DNA of 64,000 nt from Streptomyces sp. NBC_00289. Lineage in GTDB: Bacteria > Actinomycetota > Actinomycetes > Streptomycetales > Streptomycetaceae. The stretch is taken from the NCBI RefSeq assembly GCF_041435115.1, contig NZ_CP108046.1:5828001-5892000 (forward strand), in the 5' to 3' direction. Positions within the stretch are counted from its first letter, which is position 1; each line of letters opens with the position of its first letter. This document shows, piece after piece, positions 8,330 through 16,022 of the stretch. The position numbers were made by a program, and so were the translations under genes. The notes below the pieces were generated by a model that was not told where the DNA came from, ran no database searches, and was given only the letters and a program-made list of their open reading frames with translations.

Positions 8330-9613
8330 ATGCAGGCACGGAGTATGTGGGCGGCGCTGGGCGCGCGGGGGTACCTGGGATCGGGCTGGCCGTGGCGCGC
8401 GGTCGCCTTCCTGGCGAGCGGGGCGCTGCTCGGGGCGGTCGTCCTCGTGGTGCTGGTGAGCGGATTCTTGGTCGGCGGCGTGCTCGCCGTGGGACTGATC
8501 GGTCTGCCGCTGCTGGTGCTCACCGCGCTGACCGGAATTCCGGTGGCCGCCGTGGAGCGACGGCGACTGCGACTGGTCGGGTCGGGTCCGGTGCCCGCCG
8601 GGCAGCACCGGGTGCCGGACGGGCCGGGCCTCGGGGCGTGGCTGTCCACCCGGCTGCGGGAGCCCCTGACCTGGCGGGAGTTGGCGTACGCGCTGCTGTT
8701 CGCACTGCTGCTGTGGCCCCTGGACGCGCTCGCCGTCGCTCTCGTGATCGCCCTGCCGGGCACCATGGTCGCCGCGCCGGTGCTGGTCGCCGTCGACGGC
8801 GAGGCGAAGGTCGTCAAGCTGTGGACCGTCACCACCTGGCCGGAGGCCTGCGCGGTCGCCGTACCCGGCATGCTGCTCCTGGCGGCCGGCGGGTACCTCC
8901 TCGGGGCCGTGGCCGGGCTGCGCGGGGAGCTGACCCGGTCCCTGCTCACCGCGAAGGACAGTGAACGGGTCACCGAACTGGTCCGGTCCCGGGCGCGGTT
9001 GGTGGACGCCTTCGAGGCGGAGCGGCGGCGCATCGAACGGGATCTGCACGACGGGGCCCAGCAGCGGCTCGTCGCCCTCACCCTGACCCTCGGGCTGGCC
9101 CGCCTCGACGCCCCGCCCGGACCGCTCGCCGACCAGCTCGCCAAGGCCCACGACGAGGCCGGCGGGGCCCTGGCGGAACTGCGTGAACTCATCCACGGGA
9201 TCCACCCCAAGGTCCTCACCGACTACGGCCTCGAAGCCGCCGTCGCCGACGCCGCCGACCGCAGCCCGGTCCCCGTCGACCTGGACCTGAAGCTGCCCGG
9301 GCGGCTGCCCCCGCACGTCGAGAGTGCCGCGTACTTCGCCGTCCGCGAGGCCCTCGCCAACGTGGCCCGGCACAGCGCGGCGACCCGCGCCCGGGTCGGC
9401 GCGGTGCACGACGGCGGACGGCTGGTCCTGGTGATCGGTGACGACGGGGGCGGCGGGGCGGACCCCGGCGGCGGCAGCGGACTGACCGGTCTCGCCGACC
9501 GGGTGGCCGTCCTCGATGGCACACTCACCCTGTCCAGCCCGCCCGGCGGGCCCACCCTGCTGCGTGTGGAGATCCCGTGCCGGCCGAGCCGACAGACCGT
9601 TCCCTGCGCCTAG
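8330..9613 (+). CDS. Two-component sensor histidine kinase (DesK/NarL partner type)
   Basis: A 427-residue membrane sensor kinase. The first ~210 residues hold four or more hydrophobic segments (for example ASGALLGAVVLVVLVSGF and TWRELAYALLFALLLWPL), making up the sensor. The dimerisation/phospho-acceptor helix follows with RIERDLHDGAQQRLVAL (HisKA_3), then an HATPase_c domain with FAVREALANVARHSAA and a glycine-rich GDDGGGG box. ATG 8330 is preferred to the GTG nine bases earlier. The 3' end overlaps the response regulator gene by 37 bases. The divergent position beside the ABC exporter suggests control of that exporter. Confidence 0.9.
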   Translation: MQARSMWAALGARGYLGSGWPWRAVAFLASGALLGAVVLVVLVSGFLVGGVLAVGLIGLPLLVLTALTGIPVAAVERRRLRLVGSGPVPAGQHRVPDGPGLGAWLSTRLREPLTWRELAYALLFALLLWPLDALAVALVIALPGTMVAAPVLVAVDGEAKVVKLWTVTTWPEACAVAVPGMLLLAAGGYLLGAVAGLRGELTRSLLTAKDSERVTELVRSRARLVDAFEAERRRIERDLHDGAQQRLVALTLTLGLARLDAPPGPLADQLAKAHDEAGGALAELRELIHGIHPKVLTDYGLEAAVADAADRSPVPVDLDLKLPGRLPPHVESAAYFAVREALANVARHSAATRARVGAVHDGGRLVLVIGDDGGGGADPGGGSGLTGLADRVAVLDGTLTLSSPPGGPTLLRVEIPCRPSRQTVPCA

Positions 9614-10245
9614 TTCTCGCCGAGGACAGCGTGCTCCTGCGCGAGGGCCTGGCCGGACTTCTCACCCGGTTCGGGCACGAGGTCGTGGCGGCCGTCGGCG
9701 ACGCGGAGGCGCTGCTCGCCGCCGTCGCCGACCACGCGCCGGACGCCGTGGTGACCGACGTACGCATGCCGCCGGGGTTCCAGGACGAGGGGCTGCACGC
9801 GGCCGTGCGGCTGCGCGAGGAACGGCCCGGTCTGCCGGTCCTGGTCCTCAGTCAGTACGTGCAGCGGGCGTACGCCGCCGAACTCCTCGACTCCGGCGAC
9901 GGAACCGGCGTCGGCTACCTGCTCAAGGACCGCGTCGGCCAGGTCGAGGAGTTCGTCGCCGCGCTGCACGAGGTCGCGGCCGGCGGCACGGTCGTCGACC
10001 CCGAGGTGGTACGGCAGTTGCTGCGCCGGCGCCGCGATCCGCTGGCCCGGCTCACCCCGCGTGAACGGGAGGTGCTCGCGCTGATCGCGGAGGGGAAGTC
10101 GAACGGCGCGATCGCCCGGACACTGGTGGTCTCCGAGGCGGCCGTCGGCAAGCACATCGGCGGCATCCTCACCAAGCTGGACCTGCCCCCGGCCGAGGAG
10201 ACCCACCGCAGAGTCCTCGCGGTACTCGCCTTCCTGCGGGCGTGA
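9577..10245 (+). CDS. LuxR/NarL-family response regulator
   Basis: A 222-residue regulator with an N-terminal receiver domain (acidic LAEDS pair, phospho-acceptor Asp in DAVVTDVRMPP, conserved Lys in GYLLKDR) and a C-terminal LuxR-type HTH (LTPREREVLALIAEGKSNGAIARTL...). It is the cognate partner of the overlapping histidine kinase gene. The linked ABC exporter is the most obvious target. Confidence 0.93.
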   Translation: MPAEPTDRSLRLVLAEDSVLLREGLAGLLTRFGHEVVAAVGDAEALLAAVADHAPDAVVTDVRMPPGFQDEGLHAAVRLREERPGLPVLVLSQYVQRAYAAELLDSGDGTGVGYLLKDRVGQVEEFVAALHEVAAGGTVVDPEVVRQLLRRRRDPLARLTPREREVLALIAEGKSNGAIARTLVVSEAAVGKHIGGILTKLDLPPAEETHRRVLAVLAFLRA

Positions 10246-10261
10246 GACCCGGGCCGCGGGC

Positions 10262-10738
10262 TCACAGTCGCTTCGCGAAGCAGCGGCTGTCGTCGTGGAA
10301 GCGGTAGTGGCCGAACTTGTCGCACGGCTCGTAGCCGCTGGAGGCGTACAGCGCGATCGCCGCCGGCTGCTTCGTGCCGGTCTCCAGGACCATGCGGACG
10401 CGGCCGCGGGTACGGGCGTCCTCCTCCAGCGCGGCCAGGACGCGGCGGGCCAGCCCCAGACCGCGGGCCTGCTCGACGACGTACATCCGCTTGAGCTCGG
10501 CGTCCCCGTCGAGGTTGCCCTCGGGGTTGGTGTCGCGGGCGCGCCAGCCCCCCGTGGCGAGGGGCGTGCCGCTCTCGTCGTACACGATCAGGTAGACGCC
10601 GTTCGGCGGGTCGAAGTCGGCCGGGTCGAGCTCGGTGGCGTCGCCGCCGTCGCCGTAGAGCACGTGGTACTCGGCCTGGACCTGATCGTTCATCTTGACG
10701 GCGTCAGGGTGGTCGAACGCGACGCGACGAATATTCAT
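10262..10738 (-). CDS. GNAT family N-acetyltransferase
   Basis: A 158-residue single-domain acetyltransferase. The acetyl-CoA-binding region reads MYVVEQARGLGLARRVLAALE (R-G-x-G-x-A/G pattern), followed by VLETGTKQPAAIALYASSGYEP, the standard GNAT beta-4/alpha-4 motif. It is convergent with the response regulator gene, with a 16-base gap, and diverges from xthA. Substrate cannot be predicted. Confidence 0.87.
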   Translation of the reverse strand: MNIRRVAFDHPDAVKMNDQVQAEYHVLYGDGGDATELDPADFDPPNGVYLIVYDESGTPLATGGWRARDTNPEGNLDGDAELKRMYVVEQARGLGLARRVLAALEEDARTRGRVRMVLETGTKQPAAIALYASSGYEPCDKFGHYRFHDDSRCFAKRL

Positions 10739-10804
10739 GCTACCTACCGTATGTCAATACAATCCAGAACGGGACTCCGTCCAGTGTGCCGGTATCGTGC
10801 CGGG

Positions 10805-11608
10805 GTGCTCACTGTGACCTCCGCCAATGTGAACGGGCTGCGCGCAGCCGCCAAGAAGGGTTTCGTGGAGTGGCTGACCGCCACCTCCGCCGACGTGCTC
10901 TGCCTCCAGGAGGTGCGCGCCGAGCCGCACCAGCTGCCCGAGCCGGTCCGCGCGCCCGACGGCTGGCACGTCACCCACGCCCCCGCCGCCGCCAAGGGGC
11001 GCGCCGGTGTCTCCCTCTACTCCCGCCGCGAGCCCGACCGGGTGCGGACCGGCTTCGGCTCCTCCGAGTTCGACGGCAGCGGCCGCTACCTGGAGGCCGA
11101 CCTGCCAGGCGTCACGGTCGCCTCCCTCTACCTGCCCTCCGGCGAGGTCGGCACCGACCGGCAGGACGAGAAGCTCCGCTTCATGTCCGAGTTCCTCGCC
11201 CACCTGAAGGAGCTCCGTGTGCGCGCCGCCGCCGACGGCCGTGAGGTGGTCGTCTGCGGCGACTGGAACATCGCCCACCAGCAGGCCGACCTCAAGAACT
11301 GGCGCGCCAACCAGAAGAACTCCGGCTTCCTGCCGGAGGAGCGGGCCTGGCTGAGCCAGGTCTTCGACGCGGCGGACGGCGGCTACGTCGACGTGCTGCG
11401 GGCGCTGCATCCCGAGGTGGAGGGGCCGTACACCTGGTGGTCCTACCGGGGGCGGGCCTTCGACAACGACTCAGGGTGGAGGATCGACCTCCACGTCTCC
11501 ACCCCCGGCCTCGCCGCCAAGGCGGTCAAGGGCTTCGTCGAGCGGGCGGCCACGCACGACGAGCGCTGGTCGGACCACGCGCCGGTGACGGTCGTCTACG
11601 ACCTCTGA
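10805..11608 (+). CDS. xthA: Exodeoxyribonuclease III
   Basis: A 267-residue Mg-dependent AP endonuclease/3'-5' exonuclease of the XthA family, which acts in base excision repair. Motifs in order: NVNGLRAAAKKGF, LCLQEVRA (metal-binding Glu), GDWNIAHQQADLKNW (catalytic Asp/Asn) and the C-terminal SDHAPVTV (catalytic Asp-His). I chose GTG 10805 because family homology starts right there (TVTSANVNGL). Upstream open frame is antisense to the GNAT gene and is not coding. Confidence 0.93.
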   Translation: MLTVTSANVNGLRAAAKKGFVEWLTATSADVLCLQEVRAEPHQLPEPVRAPDGWHVTHAPAAAKGRAGVSLYSRREPDRVRTGFGSSEFDGSGRYLEADLPGVTVASLYLPSGEVGTDRQDEKLRFMSEFLAHLKELRVRAAADGREVVVCGDWNIAHQQADLKNWRANQKNSGFLPEERAWLSQVFDAADGGYVDVLRALHPEVEGPYTWWSYRGRAFDNDSGWRIDLHVSTPGLAAKAVKGFVERAATHDERWSDHAPVTVVYDL

Positions 11609-11621
11609 TCCCGCCGGCCTC

Positions 11622-12266
11622 TCAGTTCCGCTTCCGCATCCGCCGGTCCAGCGCCAGGGAGAGTTCCGCCTCCACCACGCTCCGTGCCAGCGGGCGCAGG
11701 CGCGGCAGATCCTCCTCGCCCGCGTGGCGCAAAACGAGGTCGGCGAAGAGTTCCGCCAGGGCGTCGGCGTGTTCGCGGACGCGGACGCCCGCGGCGAGGA
11801 CCTCCGCGAGCGGGATGCCCTCGCGGACCAGGGCCGAGGAGACGTCCAGCAGGCGACGGCTGATGTGGACGATCTCCTTGCCGTCGGTGCCCAGGTAGCC
11901 GAGGTCCAGGGCGGCGGCCAGGTTCTCGGGGGTGACCTCGCCCTCGAAGCGGGCGGCGAGTTCCTCGGGGGTGAGGCGGACCGGTTCCTCCTCGGTGGGG
12001 ACGCCGAGGCCGAGGAGGTCGCCGACGTCGCGGCCGTGGTCGAAGGCCTCCGCCAGTTCGGCGATGCCGTTGAGGGTGTGGCCGCGTTCCAGCAGGGCGG
12101 AGATGGTGCGCAGGCGGGCCAGGTGGCTGTCGTCGTACCAGGCGATACGGCCCTCCCGGCGCGGTGGGTGGATCAGCTTGCGCTCGCGGTAGAAGCGCAG
12201 GGTGCGCACCGTGATCCCGGCCTCCACGGCCAGCTCCTCCATGCGGTACTCGCGCTTGTCTGCCAC
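11622..12266 (-). CDS. MerR family transcriptional regulator
   Basis: A 214-residue regulator with an N-terminal MerR winged helix (YRMEELAVEAGITVRTLRFYRERKL, then RIAWYDDSHLARLRTISALLERG). The long C-terminal region lacks the cysteine arrangement of metal sensors, so it probably senses an organic ligand or is constitutive. It is divergent from the FMO operon across a 131-bp gap containing an 18-bp palindrome (12351-12368), so it is a candidate regulator of that operon. Confidence 0.88.
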   Translation of the reverse strand: MADKREYRMEELAVEAGITVRTLRFYRERKLIHPPRREGRIAWYDDSHLARLRTISALLERGHTLNGIAELAEAFDHGRDVGDLLGLGVPTEEEPVRLTPEELAARFEGEVTPENLAAALDLGYLGTDGKEIVHISRRLLDVSSALVREGIPLAEVLAAGVRVREHADALAELFADLVLRHAGEEDLPRLRPLARSVVEAELSLALDRRMRKRN

Positions 12267-12350
12267 GCCCGCACCCTATGTCGTACCAGGGGTAACTTTC
12301 CTGGGCCCGCCCCCTACCCATCGGTACGGAGCTGCTCTACTCTCCGATTG

Positions 12351-12368
12351 CGCCAGTGTTCACTGGCG
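12351..12368. promoter_or_regulatory. Perfect palindrome upstream of FMO operon (candidate operator)
   Basis: CGCCAGTG-TT-CACTGGCG, an 18-bp inverted repeat 29 bases before the FMO start codon. It has no T-run, so it is not a terminator. The shape suits a dimeric TetR- or MerR-type repressor. Which protein binds it is unknown. Confidence 0.6.
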
Positions 12369-12397
12369 GAGTCGCGTTGTCTGTGGAGGACGTCGGG

Positions 12398-13906
12398 ATG
12401 AACGAACACGAGCATGTACGGGTGGCGGTGATCGGGTCCGGATTCGGCGGACTGGGAGCCGCGGTGCGGCTGCGCCGCGAGGGCGTCACCGACTTCGTCG
12501 TCCTGGAACGGGCCGGCAGCGTCGGCGGCACCTGGCGGGACAACAGCTATCCGGGATGCGCCTGCGATGTGCCGTCCCACCTCTACTCGTTCTCCTTCGC
12601 GCCCAACCCGGACTGGCCGCGCACCTTCTCCGGGCAGGAGCACATCCGCGCCTACCTCGAACACGTCACGGACGTCTTCGGGCTGCGCCCGCACATCCGC
12701 TTCGACTCGGAGGTGAAGCGGATGACCTGGAACGCGGAGCGGCTGTGCTGGGACATCGAGACGAGCGGCGGAAACCTCTCCGCCGACCTCGTCGTCTCCG
12801 CCACCGGTCCGCTGTCCGACCCGAAGATCCCGGCCGTACCGGGCCTGGACACCTTCCCCGGCAAGGTCTTCCACTCCGCCCGCTGGGACCACGACCAGGA
12901 CCTGCGCGGCAAGCGGGTCGCCATGGTCGGCACCGGCGCCTCCGCGATCCAGATCGTGCCCGCCATCCAGCCGGACGTCTCCCGGCTGACCCTCTTCCAG
13001 CGCACCCCGCCCTGGGTGATGCCCCGCATCGACCGCGCCGTCAGCGGCCCGGAGCGCTGGCTGCACCGGCAGCTGCCCGTCACCGCCCGGGCCCGCCGCG
13101 GACTCCTCTGGGGACTCAGGGAGTTGCAGGTCCAGGCGTTCACCAAGCATCCCAACGAGCTCGGCCTGGTGGAGCAGTTGGCCAAGCGCAACATGGCCCG
13201 CGCCATCAAGGACCCGGCGCTGCGCGCCAGGCTCACCCCCGACTACCGCATCGGCTGCAAGCGCATCCTGCTCTCCAGCACCTACTATCCGGCGCTCGCC
13301 CAGCCCAACGTGGACGTGGTCGCGAGCGGACTCGCGGAGGTCCGCGGCTCGACCGTCGTCGCCGCCGACGGCAGCGAGGCCGAGGTCGACGCGATCGTCT
13401 TCGGCACCGGCTTCCACGTCACCGACATGCCGATCGCCGAGCGGGTGGTGGGCGCCGACGGGCGGACCCTCGCCGAGGCGTGGAAGGGCGGCATGGAGGC
13501 CCTGCGCGGCGCCTCGGCGGCCGGATTCCCCAACTGGATGACCGTCATCGGGCCCAACACCGGCCTCGGGAACTCGTCCATGATCCTGATGATCGAGTCC
13601 CAGTTGAACTACCTGGCCGACTTCGTACGGCAGCTCGACGTCCTCGGCGGCCGCGCCGCACTCGACGCCCGGCCTGACGCCGTGCGGGCCTGGAACCACC
13701 GGGTGCAGGAACGGATGAAGCGCACCGTGTGGAACACCGGCGGCTGCACCAGCTGGTACCTGGACGCCAGCGGCCGCAACAGCACCATCTGGCCGGGCAC
13801 CACCACCGAGTTCCGACGCGCGACACGACGGGTGGACCTCGCGGAGTACGAGGTGCTCCGCGCGCCCGCCGCCCGGACCGCGCCGGCCGCGGAGGTGACC
13901 GCGTGA
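12398..13906 (+). CDS. Flavin-containing / Baeyer-Villiger-type monooxygenase
   Basis: A 502-residue FAD/NADPH monooxygenase. An FAD Rossmann motif GSGFGG is at residues 13-18, GGTWRDNSYPGCACD follows, and the second Rossmann motif VGTGASA is near residue 177. FPGKVFHSARWD (residues ~153-164) fits the type I Baeyer-Villiger fingerprint FxGxxxHxxxW[P/D]. Such enzymes insert oxygen next to a ketone or hydroxylate heteroatoms. ATG 12398 has GGAGGA seven bases upstream. It is the first gene of an operon with an alpha/beta hydrolase (GTGA overlap) and an SDR (ATGA overlap), suggesting oxidation of a ketone to an ester, ester cleavage and redox handling. Natural substrate not known. Confidence 0.88.
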   Translation: MNEHEHVRVAVIGSGFGGLGAAVRLRREGVTDFVVLERAGSVGGTWRDNSYPGCACDVPSHLYSFSFAPNPDWPRTFSGQEHIRAYLEHVTDVFGLRPHIRFDSEVKRMTWNAERLCWDIETSGGNLSADLVVSATGPLSDPKIPAVPGLDTFPGKVFHSARWDHDQDLRGKRVAMVGTGASAIQIVPAIQPDVSRLTLFQRTPPWVMPRIDRAVSGPERWLHRQLPVTARARRGLLWGLRELQVQAFTKHPNELGLVEQLAKRNMARAIKDPALRARLTPDYRIGCKRILLSSTYYPALAQPNVDVVASGLAEVRGSTVVAADGSEAEVDAIVFGTGFHVTDMPIAERVVGADGRTLAEAWKGGMEALRGASAAGFPNWMTVIGPNTGLGNSSMILMIESQLNYLADFVRQLDVLGGRAALDARPDAVRAWNHRVQERMKRTVWNTGGCTSWYLDASGRNSTIWPGTTTEFRRATRRVDLAEYEVLRAPAARTAPAAEVTA

Positions 13907-14829
13907 GCCGCCTCGCGCACATGGCCACAGGGCCCTACGCCCCGCCCGCGCCCGCCCGTGAACTCACCGCCGTCTCCGCCGACGGCGCCCGGCTGCACGT
14001 CGAGGTGCACGGTCCCGACGGCGCGCCCGCCGTCGTCCTCGCCCACGGCTGGACCTGCTCCACCGCCTTCTGGGCCGCCCAGCTGCGCGACCTGGCGACC
14101 GACCACCGGGTCATCGCCTACGACCAGCGCGGCCACGGACGCAGCCCGGCCCACCCCGCCTGCAGTACGGAGGCGCTCGCCGACGACCTCGAAGCCGTAC
14201 TGGCCGCGACGCTCGCGCCGGGCGAACAGGCGGTGATCGCCGGCCACTCGATGGGCGGGATGACGGTGCTGGCCGTGGCCACCCGCCCCGCGTTCCGGGA
14301 ACACGCGGCGGCCGTCCTGCTGTGCAGCACCGGCAGTTCGAGACTGGTCGCCGAGTCGCTGGTCGTGCCGATGCGCGCGGGGCGGCTCAGGACCTGGCTG
14401 ACCAAACGGGTCCTCGGATCCCGGGCGCCGCTCGGACCGGTCACGCCCCTGGCCCTGCGCATCCTCAAGTACGGGACGATGGGCCCCGGTTCGGCCCCGC
14501 ACATGGTCGAGGCCTGCGCCCGGATCGTGCACGCCTGTCCGCGCAGGGTGCGCCACGCCTGGTCCCAGGTGCTCGACCTGCTCGACCTCGACCACCACGT
14601 ACGGGAGTTGCGGGCGCCGACCGCCGTCCTCGTGGGCGCCGCCGACCGGATGACCCCGCCGGTGCACGCCCGCGCGCTGGCCGCCGCGCTGCCCGACTGC
14701 CTCGGGGTCACCGAACTGCCCGGGCTCGGCCACATGACGCCGGTCGAGGCACCCGAACTGGTCACCGGGAAGATCCGGGAACTCGTCACCACGTACGTAC
14801 CCGTGCGGCACGCCAAGGAGGACGCATGA
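13903..14829 (+). CDS. Alpha/beta hydrolase
   Basis: A 308-residue alpha/beta hydrolase. VVLAHGWTCST supplies the oxyanion-hole region, GHSMGG (residues ~113-118) the nucleophile elbow serine, VLVGAADRMTP the acid, and LGHMTPVE the catalytic His. The GTG start overlaps the stop of the monooxygenase gene. As the second gene of the operon it may cleave an ester made by the upstream Baeyer-Villiger-type enzyme (inference). Confidence 0.9.
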   Translation: MSRLAHMATGPYAPPAPARELTAVSADGARLHVEVHGPDGAPAVVLAHGWTCSTAFWAAQLRDLATDHRVIAYDQRGHGRSPAHPACSTEALADDLEAVLAATLAPGEQAVIAGHSMGGMTVLAVATRPAFREHAAAVLLCSTGSSRLVAESLVVPMRAGRLRTWLTKRVLGSRAPLGPVTPLALRILKYGTMGPGSAPHMVEACARIVHACPRRVRHAWSQVLDLLDLDHHVRELRAPTAVLVGAADRMTPPVHARALAAALPDCLGVTELPGLGHMTPVEAPELVTGKIRELVTTYVPVRHAKEDA

Positions 14830-15710
14830 GCAGGGTGAGTCTGGAAGGGCAGGTCGCGGTCGTCACCGGGGCCGCGCGGGGCGTGGGTGAACTGCTCGCC
14901 CGCAAGCTGTCCGCACGCGGCGCCAAGGTGGCCCTGGTCGGACTGGAGCCGGACGCACTCAAACAGGTCGCCGAACGGCTGCACACCGACAGCGCCCACT
15001 GGTACGCCGACGTCACCGACCACGAGGCGATGGCGCAGGTGGCCCGCGAGGTCAAGGAGCGCTTCGGGAAGGTCGACATCGTCGTCGCCAACGCCGGTGT
15101 CGCCACCGGCGGGCCCCTCGTCGACGCCGACCCGGAGGCCTGGCGGCGGGTCGTCGAGGTCAACCTGATCGGCTCGGCGATGACCGCCCGCGCCTTCCTG
15201 CCGGTGCTGATGGAGAGCCGGGGCTACCTGCTCCAGATCGCCTCCCTCGCGGCGATCACCCCGGCGCCGATGATGACGGCGTACTGCGCGTCCAAGTCGG
15301 GCGTGGAGGCGTTCGCGCACAGTCTGCGGGCCGAGGTCGGCTACAAGGGCGTGCGGGTCGGGGTCGGTTACCTGTCGTGGACCGACACGGACATGGTGCG
15401 CGGGGCCGATCAGGACGACGTGATGCGGGAGTTGAGGCAGCGGCTGCCGTGGCCGTCGAACAAGACCTACCCGCTGGGTCCGGCGGTCGACCGGATCGTC
15501 GCCGGGATCGAGCGGCGGTCGTCCCACGTGTACGGGCAGTGGTGGCTGCGCGGGATGCAGAGTGTGCGCGGCTATCTGCCGGGCCTCATCGGGACGGTGG
15601 GGCAGCGGGAGATGCGGCGCTTCGCCCCACGGCTCGACGGGATGCGGTCGGGGCTGGTCGGGGCGGGCGGCGAGGCCGACGAACAGGCCAGGGCTACGCA
15701 CCGTAACTGA
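14826..15710 (+). CDS. SDR family oxidoreductase
   Basis: A 294-residue short-chain dehydrogenase/reductase. The NAD(P)-binding motif is TGAARGVG (residues ~16-23), NAG is present (VVANAGVATGG), and the active site YCASKSG contains the YxxxK pair. The C-terminal ~60 residues (YPLGPAVDRIVAGIERR onward) are longer than in the classical family and are typical of actinobacterial SDRs found beside FMO and hydrolase genes. It is the last gene of the three-gene operon, coupled through ATGA. Confidence 0.9.
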   Translation: MSRVSLEGQVAVVTGAARGVGELLARKLSARGAKVALVGLEPDALKQVAERLHTDSAHWYADVTDHEAMAQVAREVKERFGKVDIVVANAGVATGGPLVDADPEAWRRVVEVNLIGSAMTARAFLPVLMESRGYLLQIASLAAITPAPMMTAYCASKSGVEAFAHSLRAEVGYKGVRVGVGYLSWTDTDMVRGADQDDVMRELRQRLPWPSNKTYPLGPAVDRIVAGIERRSSHVYGQWWLRGMQSVRGYLPGLIGTVGQREMRRFAPRLDGMRSGLVGAGGEADEQARATHRN

Positions 15711-15796
15711 TCGAAATGCGCGCTGTGTCGGACCGTGTGAATCTGGTCGAGGCCCCACCAAGGGGCACGAAACCCCTCATTCAGGAGTGAACCCAC

Positions 15797-15976
15797 ATGG
15801 GTATGAAGGACCAGTTCCAGGACAAGTCCGAGCAGTGGCAGCGTCAGGCCAAGGAGAAGGCCGAGCAGGCCAAGGAGCAGGCTCAGCAGCGCGGCCGCCG
15901 GCGTGACGAGGACCCCGAGCGCACGCCGCGCGCGCACGAGGACGAGGAGCGCATGAGCCAGGACTTCGACGCCTGA
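15797..15976 (+). CDS. Small highly charged protein
   Basis: A 59-residue hydrophilic protein: MGMKDQFQDKSEQWQ, then a K/E/Q/A-rich helix (AKEKAEQAKEQAQQ), a short basic patch and an acidic tail ending in SQDFDA. CAGGAG sits nine bases before the ATG, and a strong terminator follows. The composition recalls small stress-associated hydrophilic proteins common in Streptomyces, but I recognise no named family and assign no function. Confidence 0.7.
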   Translation: MGMKDQFQDKSEQWQRQAKEKAEQAKEQAQQRGRRRDEDPERTPRAHEDEERMSQDFDA

Positions 15977-15993
15977 CGTCCTCCGCAGCACGG

Positions 15994-16022
15994 AAGGGGT
16001 GCCCTGCTGAAGGGCACCCCTT
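15994..16022. terminator. Bidirectional terminator
   Basis: AAGGGGTGCCC paired with GGGCACCCCTT around a seven-base loop. It lies between the small charged protein gene and the convergent tricorn protease gene, and can serve both. Confidence 0.8.

Noticed and set aside
10295..10804. N-terminal extension of exonuclease III
   Set aside because: It is antisense to the GNAT gene and has no nuclease similarity.
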